Assembly: GCA_006969625.1 (NCBI GenBank)
Contig: CP030885.1
Span: forward strand, 620,001-684,000
DNA length: 64,000 bases
Source of the DNA: Rhodospirillaceae bacterium
Lineage (GTDB): Bacteria > Pseudomonadota > Alphaproteobacteria > Kiloniellales > DSM-21159
Direction of reading: 5' to 3'
The notes under the pieces were generated by a model. It saw only the letters and a list, made by a program, of their open reading frames with translations. It was not told the origin of the DNA and ran no database searches. The stretch's first letter is position 1, and each line of letters opens with the position of its first letter. Position numbers and translations under genes: made by a program. Of the stretch, positions 1 to 8,275 are shown one piece after another.

Positions 1-472
1 GGCGGCGATGGGCGAAGGCCATGCCCTTGGCCTTGGAGATGCCCATGCCCAGCGAGCCGGTGTTGGTCACCATGTTCGGCGTGCCGACGTCCGGGTGGCC
101 GGGCAGGCCCTCGATGTGGCGCAGCTTGTGCACCCATTCGCGGGGCAGGCGACCGAGCGCGATCAGCACGGCGTAGAGGCCCGGCGCATCGTGGCCCTTG
201 GAGGAGAAGTAGAGGTCGCGCGCCGTGTCGTCCCCGTTGCGCCGCATGTCGTTGAGGTGCAGCCAAGCGACGATGTCCATCGAGGAGAAGCAGGAGCCGA
301 TATGGCCCGAGCCGGCGCGCGCGATCATGTAGAGCGCGTTCAGCCGCGCCATGTCGGCGAAGATGCGGGTGCGCACCTGCGGCTCGGCGTTCAGCCGGCG
401 CACGCGCTCGAACTCCTCCTGCTCGGCGTAGTACAGTTCGCCTTCGACGGCCTTGCCGACCAACTCGCCCAT
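1..472 (-). CDS. Transketolase N-terminal (TPP-binding) subunit, truncated by window edge
   Basis: Only the first 157 codons are inside the window. The translation starts MGELVGKAVEGELYYAEQ and contains the hallmarks of the transketolase pyrophosphate domain: an ARAGSGHIGSCFSS segment (thiamine diphosphate contact), SKGHDAPGLYAVL, and GHPDVGTPNMVTNTGSLGMG. The start ATG is preceded by AAGGGAGAA at good spacing. In sugar-biosynthesis loci the enzyme is often split into two subunits, and this could be the first of such a pair; the second half would lie beyond position 1. It follows a CMP-sugar synthetase and an aldehyde dehydrogenase on the same strand, so a two-carbon ketol transfer in making an unusual acidic sugar is a reasonable inference. 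Housekeeping transketolase is less likely given the neighbours but is not excluded. Confidence 0.85.
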   Translation of the reverse strand, partial: MGELVGKAVEGELYYAEQEEFERVRRLNAEPQVRTRIFADMARLNALYMIARAGSGHIGSCFSSMDIVAWLHLNDMRRNGDDTARDLYFSSKGHDAPGLYAVLIALGRLPREWVHKLRHIEGLPGHPDVGTPNMVTNTGSLGMGISKAKGMAFAHRR

Positions 473-549
473 GACGGCGTTCTCCCTTCTCTCGGTCGTC
501 GCCCGACCGTGCTCATGTCGAAAAAGCCGGCGTCGCCGGCTGCCTTCGC

Positions 550-617
550 CCTTCGACAAGCTCAGGGTGAAGGCATTTGATTTTGTTCGGTTCGCTTCAT
601 CCCGAGCCCGTCGAAGG
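550..617. repeat. REP-like inverted repeat pair
   Basis: Two 22-base arms, 550-571 (CCTTCGACAAGCTCAGGGTG..) and 596-617 (..CGAGCCCGTCGAAGG), are inverted copies matching at 18 of 22 positions and separated by 24 bases. The arm core CTTCGACAAGCTCAGG resembles widely dispersed intergenic palindromes (REP/BIME type) of several proteobacteria. It lies between the cytidylyltransferase and transketolase genes and could act as an mRNA 3' stem-loop or a target of a REP-associated transposase. No transposase is visible nearby. Confidence 0.65.
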
Positions 618-628
618 ACGAAGCAAGC

Positions 629-749
629 GGCCGAAGGCCGCTGGTCCGTAGGACGGCCGAAGGCCGCTGGTCCGTAGGACGGCCGAAGGCCGCTGGTCCG
701 TAGGACGGCCGAAGGCCGCTGGTCCGTAGGACGGCCGAAGGCCGCTGGT
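629..749. repeat. 26-bp tandem repeat, about 4.6 copies
   Basis: Four exact 26-bp units start at 629, 655, 681 and 707, followed by a partial unit from 733. Each unit holds two small palindromes, GGCC-GAA-GGCC and GTCC-GTA-GGAC, separated by GCTG. The array ends about 14 bases before the stop codon of the cytidylyltransferase gene. Together with the REP-like pair it fills the gap 473-763. There are no unique spacers, so it is not a CRISPR. It may be a variable-number tandem repeat. Confidence 0.9.
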
Positions 750-763
750 TTGGCGCCCGAGGG

Positions 764-1531
764 TCAGGCCGCCGTCGCCGCGAAGGGCGCCGCGCTCACC
801 TCCGGCAGGCGATAGGTGCCTTCGCTCAGCAGGTGCTGGGCGTACCACCAGTCCTCCATGTCGTTGATGTCGAAGCCCTCCATCTCCGTGGTCAGGAAGG
901 GCATGACCACCGTTCCGGCGATGGTGTTGTCCTCTAACGCCACCCGGCTCCAGGCGATCTCCAGGCTGGCGTTCTGGATGTAGAACTCGGGCAGGCTGGC
1001 CATCTGGCTGGAATGCCAGGGCGTGCCGTCGTCGCGCACCAGGGGCAGCAGCGGCGTCATGCGCCTGCCGCGGATCGCCCACATCTTGCCCGGATGCTGC
1101 TTGACCTTCTCGACGGCGCGCAGCGAGTCGACGCCGGTCTCGCCCGCGAATTCGGCCCAGGCACGGCGGATGGTGTCGGCCTGGCGAAAGGGGCTGGTCG
1201 GGCGCAGGATGGAAAAGCAGTCGAAGGCCGCGCCGCGCTCGCGCAGCAGCTCGAGGGTGTAGACGATCCACTCGATGTCCGGCGAGGTGCTGGAGGCGAA
1301 CTCCGCCGGCCGCAGGCCCGGCACCTCGGCGCCGTAGTGGCGGGCGACCTCGGCGTAGGCTTCGCTGTCGGTGGAGACGATCACCTTGCCGAAGACGCCG
1401 GAGGCGAGCGCGGCCTGGATCGTATAGGCCATCACCGGATGCTCGCCCAGCAGCCGCACGTTCTTGTCGACCACCCGCTTGGAGCCGGAGCGGGCCGGGA
1501 TCAGCGCAACGCAACTGGGTGAAGCGGACAT
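764..1531 (-). CDS. CMP-sialate/nonulosonate-type cytidylyltransferase (NeuA family)
   Basis: The 255-residue protein starts MSASPSCVALIPARSGSKR, the nucleotide-binding signature of acylneuraminate cytidylyltransferases, near residues 8-19. Later motifs typical of the family are VSTDSEAYAEVA, SILRPTSPFRQ and GFDINDMEDW. It would activate a 3-deoxy sugar acid with CTP before glycosyl transfer. It is cytoplasmic and sits 11 bp downstream of the aldehyde dehydrogenase gene, hence one operon. The window holds a second cytidylyltransferase resembling PseF, so this one probably has another substrate (legionaminate-like or a novel acid). The exact sugar cannot be read from the sequence. Confidence 0.88.
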   Translation of the reverse strand: MSASPSCVALIPARSGSKRVVDKNVRLLGEHPVMAYTIQAALASGVFGKVIVSTDSEAYAEVARHYGAEVPGLRPAEFASSTSPDIEWIVYTLELLRERGAAFDCFSILRPTSPFRQADTIRRAWAEFAGETGVDSLRAVEKVKQHPGKMWAIRGRRMTPLLPLVRDDGTPWHSSQMASLPEFYIQNASLEIAWSRVALEDNTIAGTVVMPFLTTEMEGFDINDMEDWWYAQHLLSEGTYRLPEVSAAPFAATAA

Positions 1532-1542
1532 CGGCGGGCCGC

Positions 1543-2997
1543 CTAGAGCTTCGCCGGATCGACGTTCAGGTAGATGTCCTTCAACTCGCTGTAGACGTCC
1601 AGCGCCTCGGTGCCCGGCTCGCGACTGCCGTTGCCCGACTGCTTGGGTCCGCCGAAGGGCATGTGCGGCTCGGAGCCGTAGGTGCCGGCGTTGACCACCG
1701 TGGCGCCGGCCTGCACCGCATGGCTGAAGGCCAGCGCCCGGTCGACGCTGCGGGTGTGGATGCACGCCGTCAGACCATAGGGATGGTCGTTCGCCATCTC
1801 CAGGGCGTGGGCGAAGTCGCGCACCCGGTAGAGCTTGGCGACCGGCCCGAAGAGCTCGGTCTGGCTGATCTCGTCGGCGGGCTCGGCGCCCTCGATCACC
1901 GTCGGTGCCAGGTAGAAGCCCGCCTCGCCCAGGCGATGCCCGCCGGCGACTATCTTGGCGCCGCGGCTCTTGGCGCCCTCGATGGCGTTCAGCATGTTGG
2001 CGAGCTGGCGTTCGTTGATCACGGGGCCCAGGTCGCACTCGTCCTCCACGCCGGCCTTCTGCTGTTCGGTCGCCGCGATCAGCTTGTCGCGGAATTCCTC
2101 GTAGACGCTCTCGAAGACCAGGAAGCGGCTGCCCGCCGCACAGCGCTGGCCGGCGTTGGAATAGGCGGAGAGGCAGGCCCACTTGACGGCATGGTCGAGG
2201 TCGGCGTCGTCGCAGACGACGAAGGGGTTCTTGCCGCCCAGCTCCAGCGACAGCTTCTTGAGCTGCCGGCCGCAGGCCTCGGCGATGCGCCGGCCGACGG
2301 CGGTCGAGCCGGTGAAGCTCAGCACGTCGACGCCCGGGTGGTCGACCAGCGCCTGGCCGGCCTCGGCGCCCAGGCCGTGCACGACGTTCAATACGCCCTT
2401 GGGCAGCCCCGCCTCCTCGGCGATCTTCGCCATCATCCAGGACGACACCGGCGTGTCCTCGGCCGTCTTCAGGACCACGCCGTTGCCGCAGATCAGCGCC
2501 GGGAAGACCTTCCAGGCAAAGTTCGGCGCCGGGGTGTTGGCGGCGATGATCAGCCCGGCGACGCCGCAGGGTTGGCGGACCGTCATGTTGTACTTGTTCG
2601 GCGTGCCGCTGGGCATGGTGCGGCCGAACAGGCGCTGGCCCTCGCCGGCGAAGAAGCGGCCGCACTGCACGGCCCCGCCGACCTCGCCGCGCGAGTCGGC
2701 CATGCGCTTGCCGGCCTCCCGGGCGACCGCCGTGGCGATCTCCTCGGCGCGCGCCTCGATGGCGTTCATCGCCTGATGCAGGATGTGGCCGCGCCGCACC
2801 GCCGGGGTTGCCGCCCACTCGGCCTGCGCCGCCCGCGCCGCGGCCACCGCCGCCGCCACGTCGTCGGCCTCCGATCGCGCCACCCGGCAGATCTCGTTGC
2901 CGTTGTGAGGGTTCAGGTTGGCGAAGCTCAAACCGTTCTTGGCGGGCACCTCTTCGCCGCCGATCAGGTTGGGCAGCAGGCTGGGAATCTCGGTCAT
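1543..2997 (-). CDS. NAD(P)-dependent aldehyde dehydrogenase
   Basis: A full-length (484 residues) member of the aldehyde dehydrogenase superfamily. Visible are the cofactor region FAWKVFPALICGNGVVLKTAE, FTGSTAVGRRIAEA, the catalytic glutamate in LSLELGGKNP and the catalytic cysteine in SNAGQRCAAGSR. It oxidises an aldehyde to a carboxylate; the substrate is unknown. ATG 2997 gives the protein MTEIPSLLPNLIGGEE; an in-frame ATG at 3009 is an alternative, and neither has a strong ribosome site. It is followed by the CMP-sugar synthetase with an 11-bp gap. That suggests a role in making a sugar acid or a side chain, although catabolic paralogues look the same. Confidence 0.88.
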   Translation of the reverse strand: MTEIPSLLPNLIGGEEVPAKNGLSFANLNPHNGNEICRVARSEADDVAAAVAAARAAQAEWAATPAVRRGHILHQAMNAIEARAEEIATAVAREAGKRMADSRGEVGGAVQCGRFFAGEGQRLFGRTMPSGTPNKYNMTVRQPCGVAGLIIAANTPAPNFAWKVFPALICGNGVVLKTAEDTPVSSWMMAKIAEEAGLPKGVLNVVHGLGAEAGQALVDHPGVDVLSFTGSTAVGRRIAEACGRQLKKLSLELGGKNPFVVCDDADLDHAVKWACLSAYSNAGQRCAAGSRFLVFESVYEEFRDKLIAATEQQKAGVEDECDLGPVINERQLANMLNAIEGAKSRGAKIVAGGHRLGEAGFYLAPTVIEGAEPADEISQTELFGPVAKLYRVRDFAHALEMANDHPYGLTACIHTRSVDRALAFSHAVQAGATVVNAGTYGSEPHMPFGGPKQSGNGSREPGTEALDVYSELKDIYLNVDPAKL

Positions 2998-3107
2998 GTC
3001 CGGTCGCATGGCTTGTGGCACGGGCTCGGGCGGAGGCGCGCCCCTCATAAAAGCCGTGCCGTCCCACATCAAGTGGATATTGGTCCGGCCTTGCCGCGGC
3101 GCAGGCG

Positions 3108-3617
3108 TCACAGACCCCGCGCACGCAGCAGCGCGCTCGCCCCGTCGTGCCGGTTGGCGGCAGCCAGTTCGGAGGGGCGCCGGCCCTGCGCACAGGCCAC
3201 CGTCTCCGGCGGCGCGGCGATGCGGTCGGCCAGAACCGGCAGGGTGCTGCCGTGCCCCTTGCGTGCGGCGGTACAGAGCGCCTGGACCAGCACCTGCGTA
3301 TCGACCTCCGGTGCCAGGCCGAGGGCCAGGCGCAGAAGCTCGTCGTTGTCCTGCGTGGTGATCAGGTCGAGCAGAGTGAGGCGGGCCCCGGCCTCCCACT
3401 CGCCGACCGGCTGCTGCAGGACGACCTCGCTGTCCAAGCGCAGGCCGTAGGATAGGCGGCGCAGCACCTGCTCGGAATCGCCGCCGTGCAGCACCTCCAC
3501 CTTGGGCACCTCGAACAGACGAAGTCCCGCCACACCGCTCGCCAGCATCGCCAGGCCGGCGCCTGCCGAGGCGCTGAGGATAGCGGCGAGCAGCACCACG
3601 GCGGCCGGCCTCACCAT
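3108..3617 (-). CDS. Small membrane-anchored or secreted protein, ankyrin-like C terminus
   Basis: I do not recognise this 169-residue protein as a named family. It starts with a hydrophobic segment (about residues 4-32, VVLLAAILSASAGAGLAML) that could be a signal anchor. It ends RRPSELAAANRHDGASALLRARGL, which resembles half of an ankyrin repeat. A GTG at 3623 would add two residues. It overlaps the end of the SGNH-domain gene by a few bases, so it is translationally coupled to the O-acetyltransferase pair and may be an accessory of that complex; this is inference from position. Confidence 0.55.
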   Translation of the reverse strand: MVRPAAVVLLAAILSASAGAGLAMLASGVAGLRLFEVPKVEVLHGGDSEQVLRRLSYGLRLDSEVVLQQPVGEWEAGARLTLLDLITTQDNDELLRLALGLAPEVDTQVLVQALCTAARKGHGSTLPVLADRIAAPPETVACAQGRRPSELAAANRHDGASALLRARGL

Positions 3618-4609
3618 ACGCACCTTCCGGGATCTCGGCAGAAGCGCTCGATCGCGGCGGCCAGGACGGCGCCGCCGACCTCGGGGCGGAAGTGGGTGCT
3701 GTCGCTCGGCGGGAAGTGGGCCGAATCGGAAAAGCGGCTGGCGGTAAAGTCGACGGCGAAGGGCAATTCGCTGAGCAGACGCTCGGCGATCACCCGGCGC
3801 ACGGCGGCCTCGTCGGTCCCGGAGGCCTGCAGCAGGTCGCGATTGAGCGGGGCCAGGACCAGAAGGAATTCGGCGTCGTACCCCTCGACGTAGTCGCGCA
3901 TGGCATAGAGAGTCTCGGTGCAGGGCCGCTCCTCGGCGAGGATCCGGTCGAGCGGTTCCGCATCGCGGTAGGCGGCGACCCGCTCGCGATAGCGCGGCGC
4001 GCGGCTGCCGTCCCAGGCCACGGGCGTCAGGATACGCCCGTCGGGATAGCGGGTGCCGTCGAAGCGATGGTCGGGCAGGTCGCCGCGCAGGCGCCGGCGC
4101 AGATGGCGGACGGCCTCGGCCAGGGCGTCGACGGTGGCGCCGCGGCGCACGGCGGCCATGGGGTCGTCGAGCCGGCTCTCGCCCCGGCAGATGCCCAGGA
4201 TATCGCCAACGGGGACCATCAGAACCACCAGGCGTAGGCTTTGCAGGTCTGCGCGACGCAAAAGGGCGAAGGTGTCAGCAATGCTGGCACCGCCCGAGGC
4301 GGCATTGAAGAACTGCAGAGTGCCGGCGCCGCGCGGATCGCTGAAGGCGGCCCGACTGTCGCCCAGCAGCAGGGCCTCGTGTGGGCGATAGCGCATCAGC
4401 GACGACTTGATGAAGAGTTCGTCGCCGCCGTAGCTGCCGAAGCTGTTGAGCCGGAAATAGCCCGAGGGGTCGGTGGCAACCGTGAAGCCGGCGATGCCGA
4501 ACATGGGAATCACCAGTGCCAGCGCCCAGGCGAGCACCGTCCGGCGCAGCGGCGTTCCGGCTGCGCGGCGCGGCGGCGGGCTCGCTTGACGGGTCTCGGC
4601 GGCGGTCAT
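3611..4609 (-). CDS. AlgJ/AlgX-like SGNH-type O-acetyltransferase partner
   Basis: About 332 residues. After an arginine-rich N terminus there is one membrane segment (VLAWALALVIPMFGIAGFTV). The body shows LLLGDSRAAF, a GDS(R) nucleophile block, and near the C terminus DSTHFRPEVGG, a D-x-x-H block, as in AlgJ/AlgX and DltD-like acyl-transfer proteins. It lies 15 bp downstream of the MBOAT gene. In that family pairing the MBOAT moves acetyl groups across the inner membrane and the SGNH protein places them on a periplasmic polysaccharide. ATG 4609 is chosen; GTG 4615 is possible. Confidence 0.75.
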   Translation of the reverse strand: MTAAETRQASPPPRRAAGTPLRRTVLAWALALVIPMFGIAGFTVATDPSGYFRLNSFGSYGGDELFIKSSLMRYRPHEALLLGDSRAAFSDPRGAGTLQFFNAASGGASIADTFALLRRADLQSLRLVVLMVPVGDILGICRGESRLDDPMAAVRRGATVDALAEAVRHLRRRLRGDLPDHRFDGTRYPDGRILTPVAWDGSRAPRYRERVAAYRDAEPLDRILAEERPCTETLYAMRDYVEGYDAEFLLVLAPLNRDLLQASGTDEAAVRRVIAERLLSELPFAVDFTASRFSDSAHFPPSDSTHFRPEVGGAVLAAAIERFCRDPGRCVW

Positions 4610-4624
4610 CGGCACGCGGCTCGG

Positions 4625-6076
4625 TCAGAAGTTGTAGTAGAGGAATTCGGTGGTGCGCGACAGCGATAGCAGCGCCGCCGCCAGCATCAGGCCGCAGACG
4701 GCCGCGGCGCGCAGATCCAAGCGGATCGCGCCGACGTCCAGGTTGGGCCCCTCGGCGCGCGTGCCGAAGAACCACCTATAGGGCGTCGGCAGCGCCAGGA
4801 CCCAGACCAGGGCCAGGCCGACCCATGCCCAGGCGGCCTCGCGGCCGAAGGCGAACATCACCTCCGGCTGGCTCGCGGCGGCGCTGCCCAGGCCGAGCAT
4901 GCTCGCCCAGATGTCCACCGCCGTCTCCAGCGACAAGGCGCGGAAGACCACCCAGCCGGCGACCACGAAGGCGAAGGTGAGCGCCCAGCCCGCTGCCTTG
5001 CGCCAGGGCGAGTCCAGGTGCGGCGCCAGCCCGAAACGTCCGGCCAGGTGGCAGACGATCAGCGCCAGGCCATGCAGCGCCCCCCACAGGACGAAGGTCC
5101 AGCCGGCGCCGTGCCACAGGCCGCACAGGGTCATCACGATGCCCAGGTTGAGCGCGTGGCGCGCGGCCGAGCCGCGGCTGCCGCCGAGCGGGATGTAGAG
5201 GTAGTCGCGGAAGAAGCGGCTGAGGGTGATGTGCCAGCGCCGCCAGAAGTCCACCGGCGAGATTGCGCGGTAAGGCGCCAGGAAGTTCACCGGCAGCACG
5301 ATGCCGAACAGCGCGGCGATGCCGATCGCCATGTCGGAGTAGGCGCTGAAGTCGAAGTAGAGCTGGAACGTGTAGGCCAGGGCGGCGAGCCAGGCCTGTT
5401 CCAGGGACAGCAGCGCCACCTCGGCCGGGCGGTCGAACAGCGGCGTGGCGATGCCGGCGAAGCTGTCGGCGATCACCACCTTCTTGAACAGCCCGATGGA
5501 GAACAGCAGCAGCCCGACCGTGAAGAGGTTCGCGTCGAAGCGCGGGCGCAGCCGGGCCAGTTGCGGCATGAACTCGGTATCGCGCACGATCGGGCCGGCG
5601 ACGAGCTGCGGGAAGAAGCTGACGTAGACGGCGTAGTCGGTAAAGGGGCCCTCGCCACGCCGCAGGCCGCGCCAGCCGTTCACCTGATAGGCGATCTGCT
5701 GGAAGGTGAAGAAGGAGATGCCAAGCGGCAGGATGGTGCCGCCGATCAGCACCTCCAGCCCGGTCAGCTCGGCCCCCAGGCCGAAGAAGAAGTCGACGTA
5801 CTTGAAATAGCCGAGGACGGCCAGGTTGCCGGCCACCGCCAGCGCGAGCAGCCAGGCGCTGTGCCAGCGTGCCATCGTCCAGGCGATGGCGTAGTTGACC
5901 AGGATCGAGCCGACCAGCAGCGGCAGGTAGGAGACGTTCCAGTAGCCGTAGAAGACCAGCGAGGCGCTGATCAGCACCAACTTGGCCAGCCAGGGCGAAA
6001 CCTGGCGGGCCAGATAGAACAGTCCGACCGTCGCCGGCAGGAAGACCAGCACGAAGACGTAGGAATTGAAGAGCAT
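4625..6076 (-). CDS. MBOAT-family membrane O-acyltransferase (AlgI/DltB type)
   Basis: A 483-residue polytopic membrane protein starting MLFNSYVFVLVFLP, as is usual for AlgI-type proteins. It has the conserved blocks WRRWHITLSRFFRDYLYIPLGG and CGLWHGAGWTFVLWGALHG, the latter carrying the MBOAT active-site histidine. Many hydrophobic segments are evident. A GGGAG ribosome site precedes ATG 6076. It would transfer acetyl groups from a cytoplasmic donor to a periplasmic acceptor, working with the downstream SGNH protein to O-acetylate the surface glycan built by the neighbouring genes. Confidence 0.93.
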   Translation of the reverse strand: MLFNSYVFVLVFLPATVGLFYLARQVSPWLAKLVLISASLVFYGYWNVSYLPLLVGSILVNYAIAWTMARWHSAWLLALAVAGNLAVLGYFKYVDFFFGLGAELTGLEVLIGGTILPLGISFFTFQQIAYQVNGWRGLRRGEGPFTDYAVYVSFFPQLVAGPIVRDTEFMPQLARLRPRFDANLFTVGLLLFSIGLFKKVVIADSFAGIATPLFDRPAEVALLSLEQAWLAALAYTFQLYFDFSAYSDMAIGIAALFGIVLPVNFLAPYRAISPVDFWRRWHITLSRFFRDYLYIPLGGSRGSAARHALNLGIVMTLCGLWHGAGWTFVLWGALHGLALIVCHLAGRFGLAPHLDSPWRKAAGWALTFAFVVAGWVVFRALSLETAVDIWASMLGLGSAAASQPEVMFAFGREAAWAWVGLALVWVLALPTPYRWFFGTRAEGPNLDVGAIRLDLRAAAVCGLMLAAALLSLSRTTEFLYYNF

Positions 6077-6115
6077 TCAGGCTCCCGCAGCCGTCGGGCG
6101 TCGACTCGGCGGCGC

Positions 6116-6133
6116 GCCGGCCGTTCGGCCGGC
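6116..6133. terminator. Candidate hairpin between methyltransferase and MBOAT genes
   Basis: A perfect 8-bp inverted repeat, GCCGGCCG and CGGCCGGC around TT, in the 156-bp gap. It lies downstream of the methyltransferase and upstream of the MBOAT gene on the minus strand. There is no T tract, so intrinsic termination is uncertain. Nothing else is seen in the gap. Confidence 0.3.
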
Positions 6134-6232
6134 CCGGAGGCGCAGGCGGTGCCGTGCCCTCGGCCGACCGGCGCAAGCTAATCCAGGTTTGCCGCCGTAT
6201 GTGGTGATTTCTTGACGCTGATGGCGCGATGC

Positions 6233-6889
6233 TCAGCGCAGCGGCTCGAAGATGGCGTAGCGGTCGGCTTCGAGGAAGCGGGCGCCGCGGCCGGCAAACA
6301 GCCGCATCAGCTCCGGGTCGCCGTACTTCGGACCGCAGCGCTCGGCCTGACGGATCATCTTCAGCAGCAGGCGCCCACCGGGCTTGAGCTGGTTGGCGCG
6401 CACATCGTCGAGGAACCAGGCCCAGTCGTCCAGCGTGAAGAGCGTGCCATCGGCCTTGGTGTTGAAGCCGAGCATGAAGGCGGTGACCAGGTCGAAGCGG
6501 CGGCCGAAGTCGGGCAGCGGCGTCCGCGCCTCGACCCGGACATCGTGCTTTTCGACGCCGAGCCAGGCGCAGAGCGCGTCGTAGAGGGCGATCTCCGGCA
6601 GGTCGACGGCGACGACGCGGTGGCCGAAATGCCTGGCGACGTAGGGGAAATGCCCGCCGCCGGTGCCGATGTCGAGGATGTCGAGCGGCGGCCCCGCCGC
6701 CAGACCGAGCAGCAACGCGGCATCAAGCTTGCGCTCGAGCCACTTGCGCGTCTCGAGGTACTTGCGCTCGCTGCCCTTGGGATGGGCCTCCGCGAGGCGG
6801 TCCAGCGCCGGCCAGTCGAGCTCCCGCTCCGCGCGCCGCATGAGGGACTCGAGCAGCGCCTGCCGCTGAGGATGTCGAATGTGTGCCAT
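6233..6889 (-). CDS. SAM-dependent class I methyltransferase
   Basis: The 218-residue protein has the glycine-rich SAM motif LDILDIGTGGGHFPYVA around residues 71-87, an acidic residue at the end of strand 2 in RVVAVDLPEIAL, and LKPGGRLLLKMI later. The last segment (FLEADRYAIFEPLR) ends a Rossmann fold. The N terminus is helical and charged. It starts 11 bp after the SDR gene in the same minus-strand run, so it likely methylates a sugar or a glycan-linked intermediate. The specific acceptor is unknown. Confidence 0.75.
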   Translation of the reverse strand: MAHIRHPQRQALLESLMRRAERELDWPALDRLAEAHPKGSERKYLETRKWLERKLDAALLLGLAAGPPLDILDIGTGGGHFPYVARHFGHRVVAVDLPEIALYDALCAWLGVEKHDVRVEARTPLPDFGRRFDLVTAFMLGFNTKADGTLFTLDDWAWFLDDVRANQLKPGGRLLLKMIRQAERCGPKYGDPELMRLFAGRGARFLEADRYAIFEPLR

Positions 6890-6900
6890 CGCCGTCGCCG

Positions 6901-7716
6901 CTACCAGGCGGTGAAGCCGCCGTCGACCGTCAGGTTGGCGCCGGTCATGTAGGCAGAGGCGTCCGACATCAGGAAGATCACGGCGCCGTTGTAGTCGGCC
7001 TCGTCGGCCATGCGGCCGAGCGGCACCTTGGCGCAGTAGCGCTCCAGGAAGGCTGGGTCCTGGTCGTTGAAGACGCCGGCGAAGGTGACGGTGTTGACGC
7101 GCACGCCCTTGGGGCCCCAGTAGGTGGCGAGATAGCGGGTCAGGTTGTAGAGGGCCGACTTGCTCGCCGAATAGGCGACCGGCTTGTAGAAGGTCTCGCC
7201 CCGCTGGCGCCGGTACTCGTAGAGCCCCTGGTCCGGCGAGACTGCGCCGTAGATCGAGGCGACGTTGACGATCGAGCCGCGGCCCGCCGCCGCCATGCCG
7301 CCGCCTAACACCTGGCAGCAGAGGAACGGGCCCTTGGCGTTGACCGCCATCACGGTGTCCCAGGAGGATTCCGGATAGGTCTCGAAGGGCCCGGTCTCCT
7401 CGGCCGGCGAATCGGGCGGCGAATCGAGGGCCGCGTTGTTGATCAGGCCGGCGGGCTCCTCCCACCGCTCCAGGATCTTCCGGCGCGCCGCCTCCAGAGA
7501 GGCCCGCTCGGTGACGTCGGCGGCGAGGAAGAGCAGCCGCGCGTCCTCGGCGTCGGCCCCGTAGCGGCTCTGCACGACCTCGGGGTCGGCCGTGCGGTCG
7601 AGCACGGCGACGCGGGCGCCGGCGTCGCGCAGGCTCAGGGTGAACTGCCGGCCGAGCTGGCCGAGACCGCCGGTGACGCAGACGACGCGGCCGGCGAGGT
7701 CGAACAGGCTGTGCAT
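6901..7716 (-). CDS. Short-chain dehydrogenase/reductase
   Basis: A 271-residue classical SDR: the NAD(P) motif TGGLGQLG near residue 15, LINNAALDS (NNAG-like), the catalytic serine in IVNVASIYG, and YSASKSALYN carrying the Tyr-x3-Lys pair. The C terminus NLTVDGGFTAW is typical. It resembles PtmA-like oxidoreductases found in nonulosonate clusters, but the substrate cannot be told from sequence. It lies between the KdsC-like phosphatase and a methyltransferase, pointing to reduction or oxidation of a nucleotide-sugar precursor. Confidence 0.88.
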   Translation of the reverse strand: MHSLFDLAGRVVCVTGGLGQLGRQFTLSLRDAGARVAVLDRTADPEVVQSRYGADAEDARLLFLAADVTERASLEAARRKILERWEEPAGLINNAALDSPPDSPAEETGPFETYPESSWDTVMAVNAKGPFLCCQVLGGGMAAAGRGSIVNVASIYGAVSPDQGLYEYRRQRGETFYKPVAYSASKSALYNLTRYLATYWGPKGVRVNTVTFAGVFNDQDPAFLERYCAKVPLGRMADEADYNGAVIFLMSDASAYMTGANLTVDGGFTAW

Positions 7717-7735
7717 AGGGGAACTTGCCTCGAGC

Positions 7736-8275
7736 TCAGGGATAGCGTGCCTCGACGCCGCGTGCCGCGCCGAAGGCGTCGCAGATCTCGCGCACGGCGC
7801 CAGAGCCGCCGGGCCGGCGGGTGATCCAGCGCACGTAGGGCCAGATGTCCTCGTGGGCGTCGGCCACGCCGAGCGGCAGGCCGACGCGCTGGAGCAGCGG
7901 GATGTCGTTGACGTCGTTGCCGACGAAACCGCAGGCCGAAAGCTCCAGGCCGCGTTCGGCGGCCATCTCTGTCGCGGCGGTCACCTTGTCGTTGAGACCT
8001 TGGCGGTGGGCGATCTTCAGCTTGGCCGCGCGCGCTCCGACGACGGAATTGACCTCGGTGGAGACGATGCAGGCCTCGATGCCGGCACGCTCCAGCCGGC
8101 GCAGGCCGATGCCGTCGAACCGGCTGCAGCGCACCGCCTCGCGCCCGTCCTGAAACACGAAGACGTGGTTGTCGGTGAACACGCCGTCGAAGTCGAGGAA
8201 CAACAGCCGGACCGGCGCCTGCGCCTGGACGAAGGCCGGGTGCCGCGGATCGACGGGGCTGGGCATCGCGGACAT
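7736..8275 (-). CDS. KdsC-like HAD phosphatase (3-deoxy sugar-acid 8/9-phosphate phosphatase)
   Basis: A 179-residue HAD protein with the short cap-less layout of KdsC. Motif I is LLFLDFDGVFTDN (the two aspartates give the nucleophile and acid/base), motif II contains IVSTE, and motif III/IV is GFVGNDVNDIPLLQ. Members remove the phosphate from 3-deoxy-octulosonate or nonulosonate phosphates, often beside CMP-sugar synthetases, as here. Because a transketolase and a NeuA-like enzyme are close by, the substrate may be a non-standard ulosonate. ATG 8266 is an alternative start. Confidence 0.85.
   Translation of the reverse strand: MSAMPSPVDPRHPAFVQAQAPVRLLFLDFDGVFTDNHVFVFQDGREAVRCSRFDGIGLRRLERAGIEACIVSTEVNSVVGARAAKLKIAHRQGLNDKVTAATEMAAERGLELSACGFVGNDVNDIPLLQRVGLPLGVADAHEDIWPYVRWITRRPGGSGAVREICDAFGAARGVEARYP

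Noticed and set aside
8..580. Plus-strand frame at the window start
   Set aside because: It is opposite the transketolase gene, which has clear conserved motifs and a ribosome site.
629..749. Possible CRISPR array
   Set aside because: Repeats are directly adjacent with no unique spacers and no cas genes nearby.
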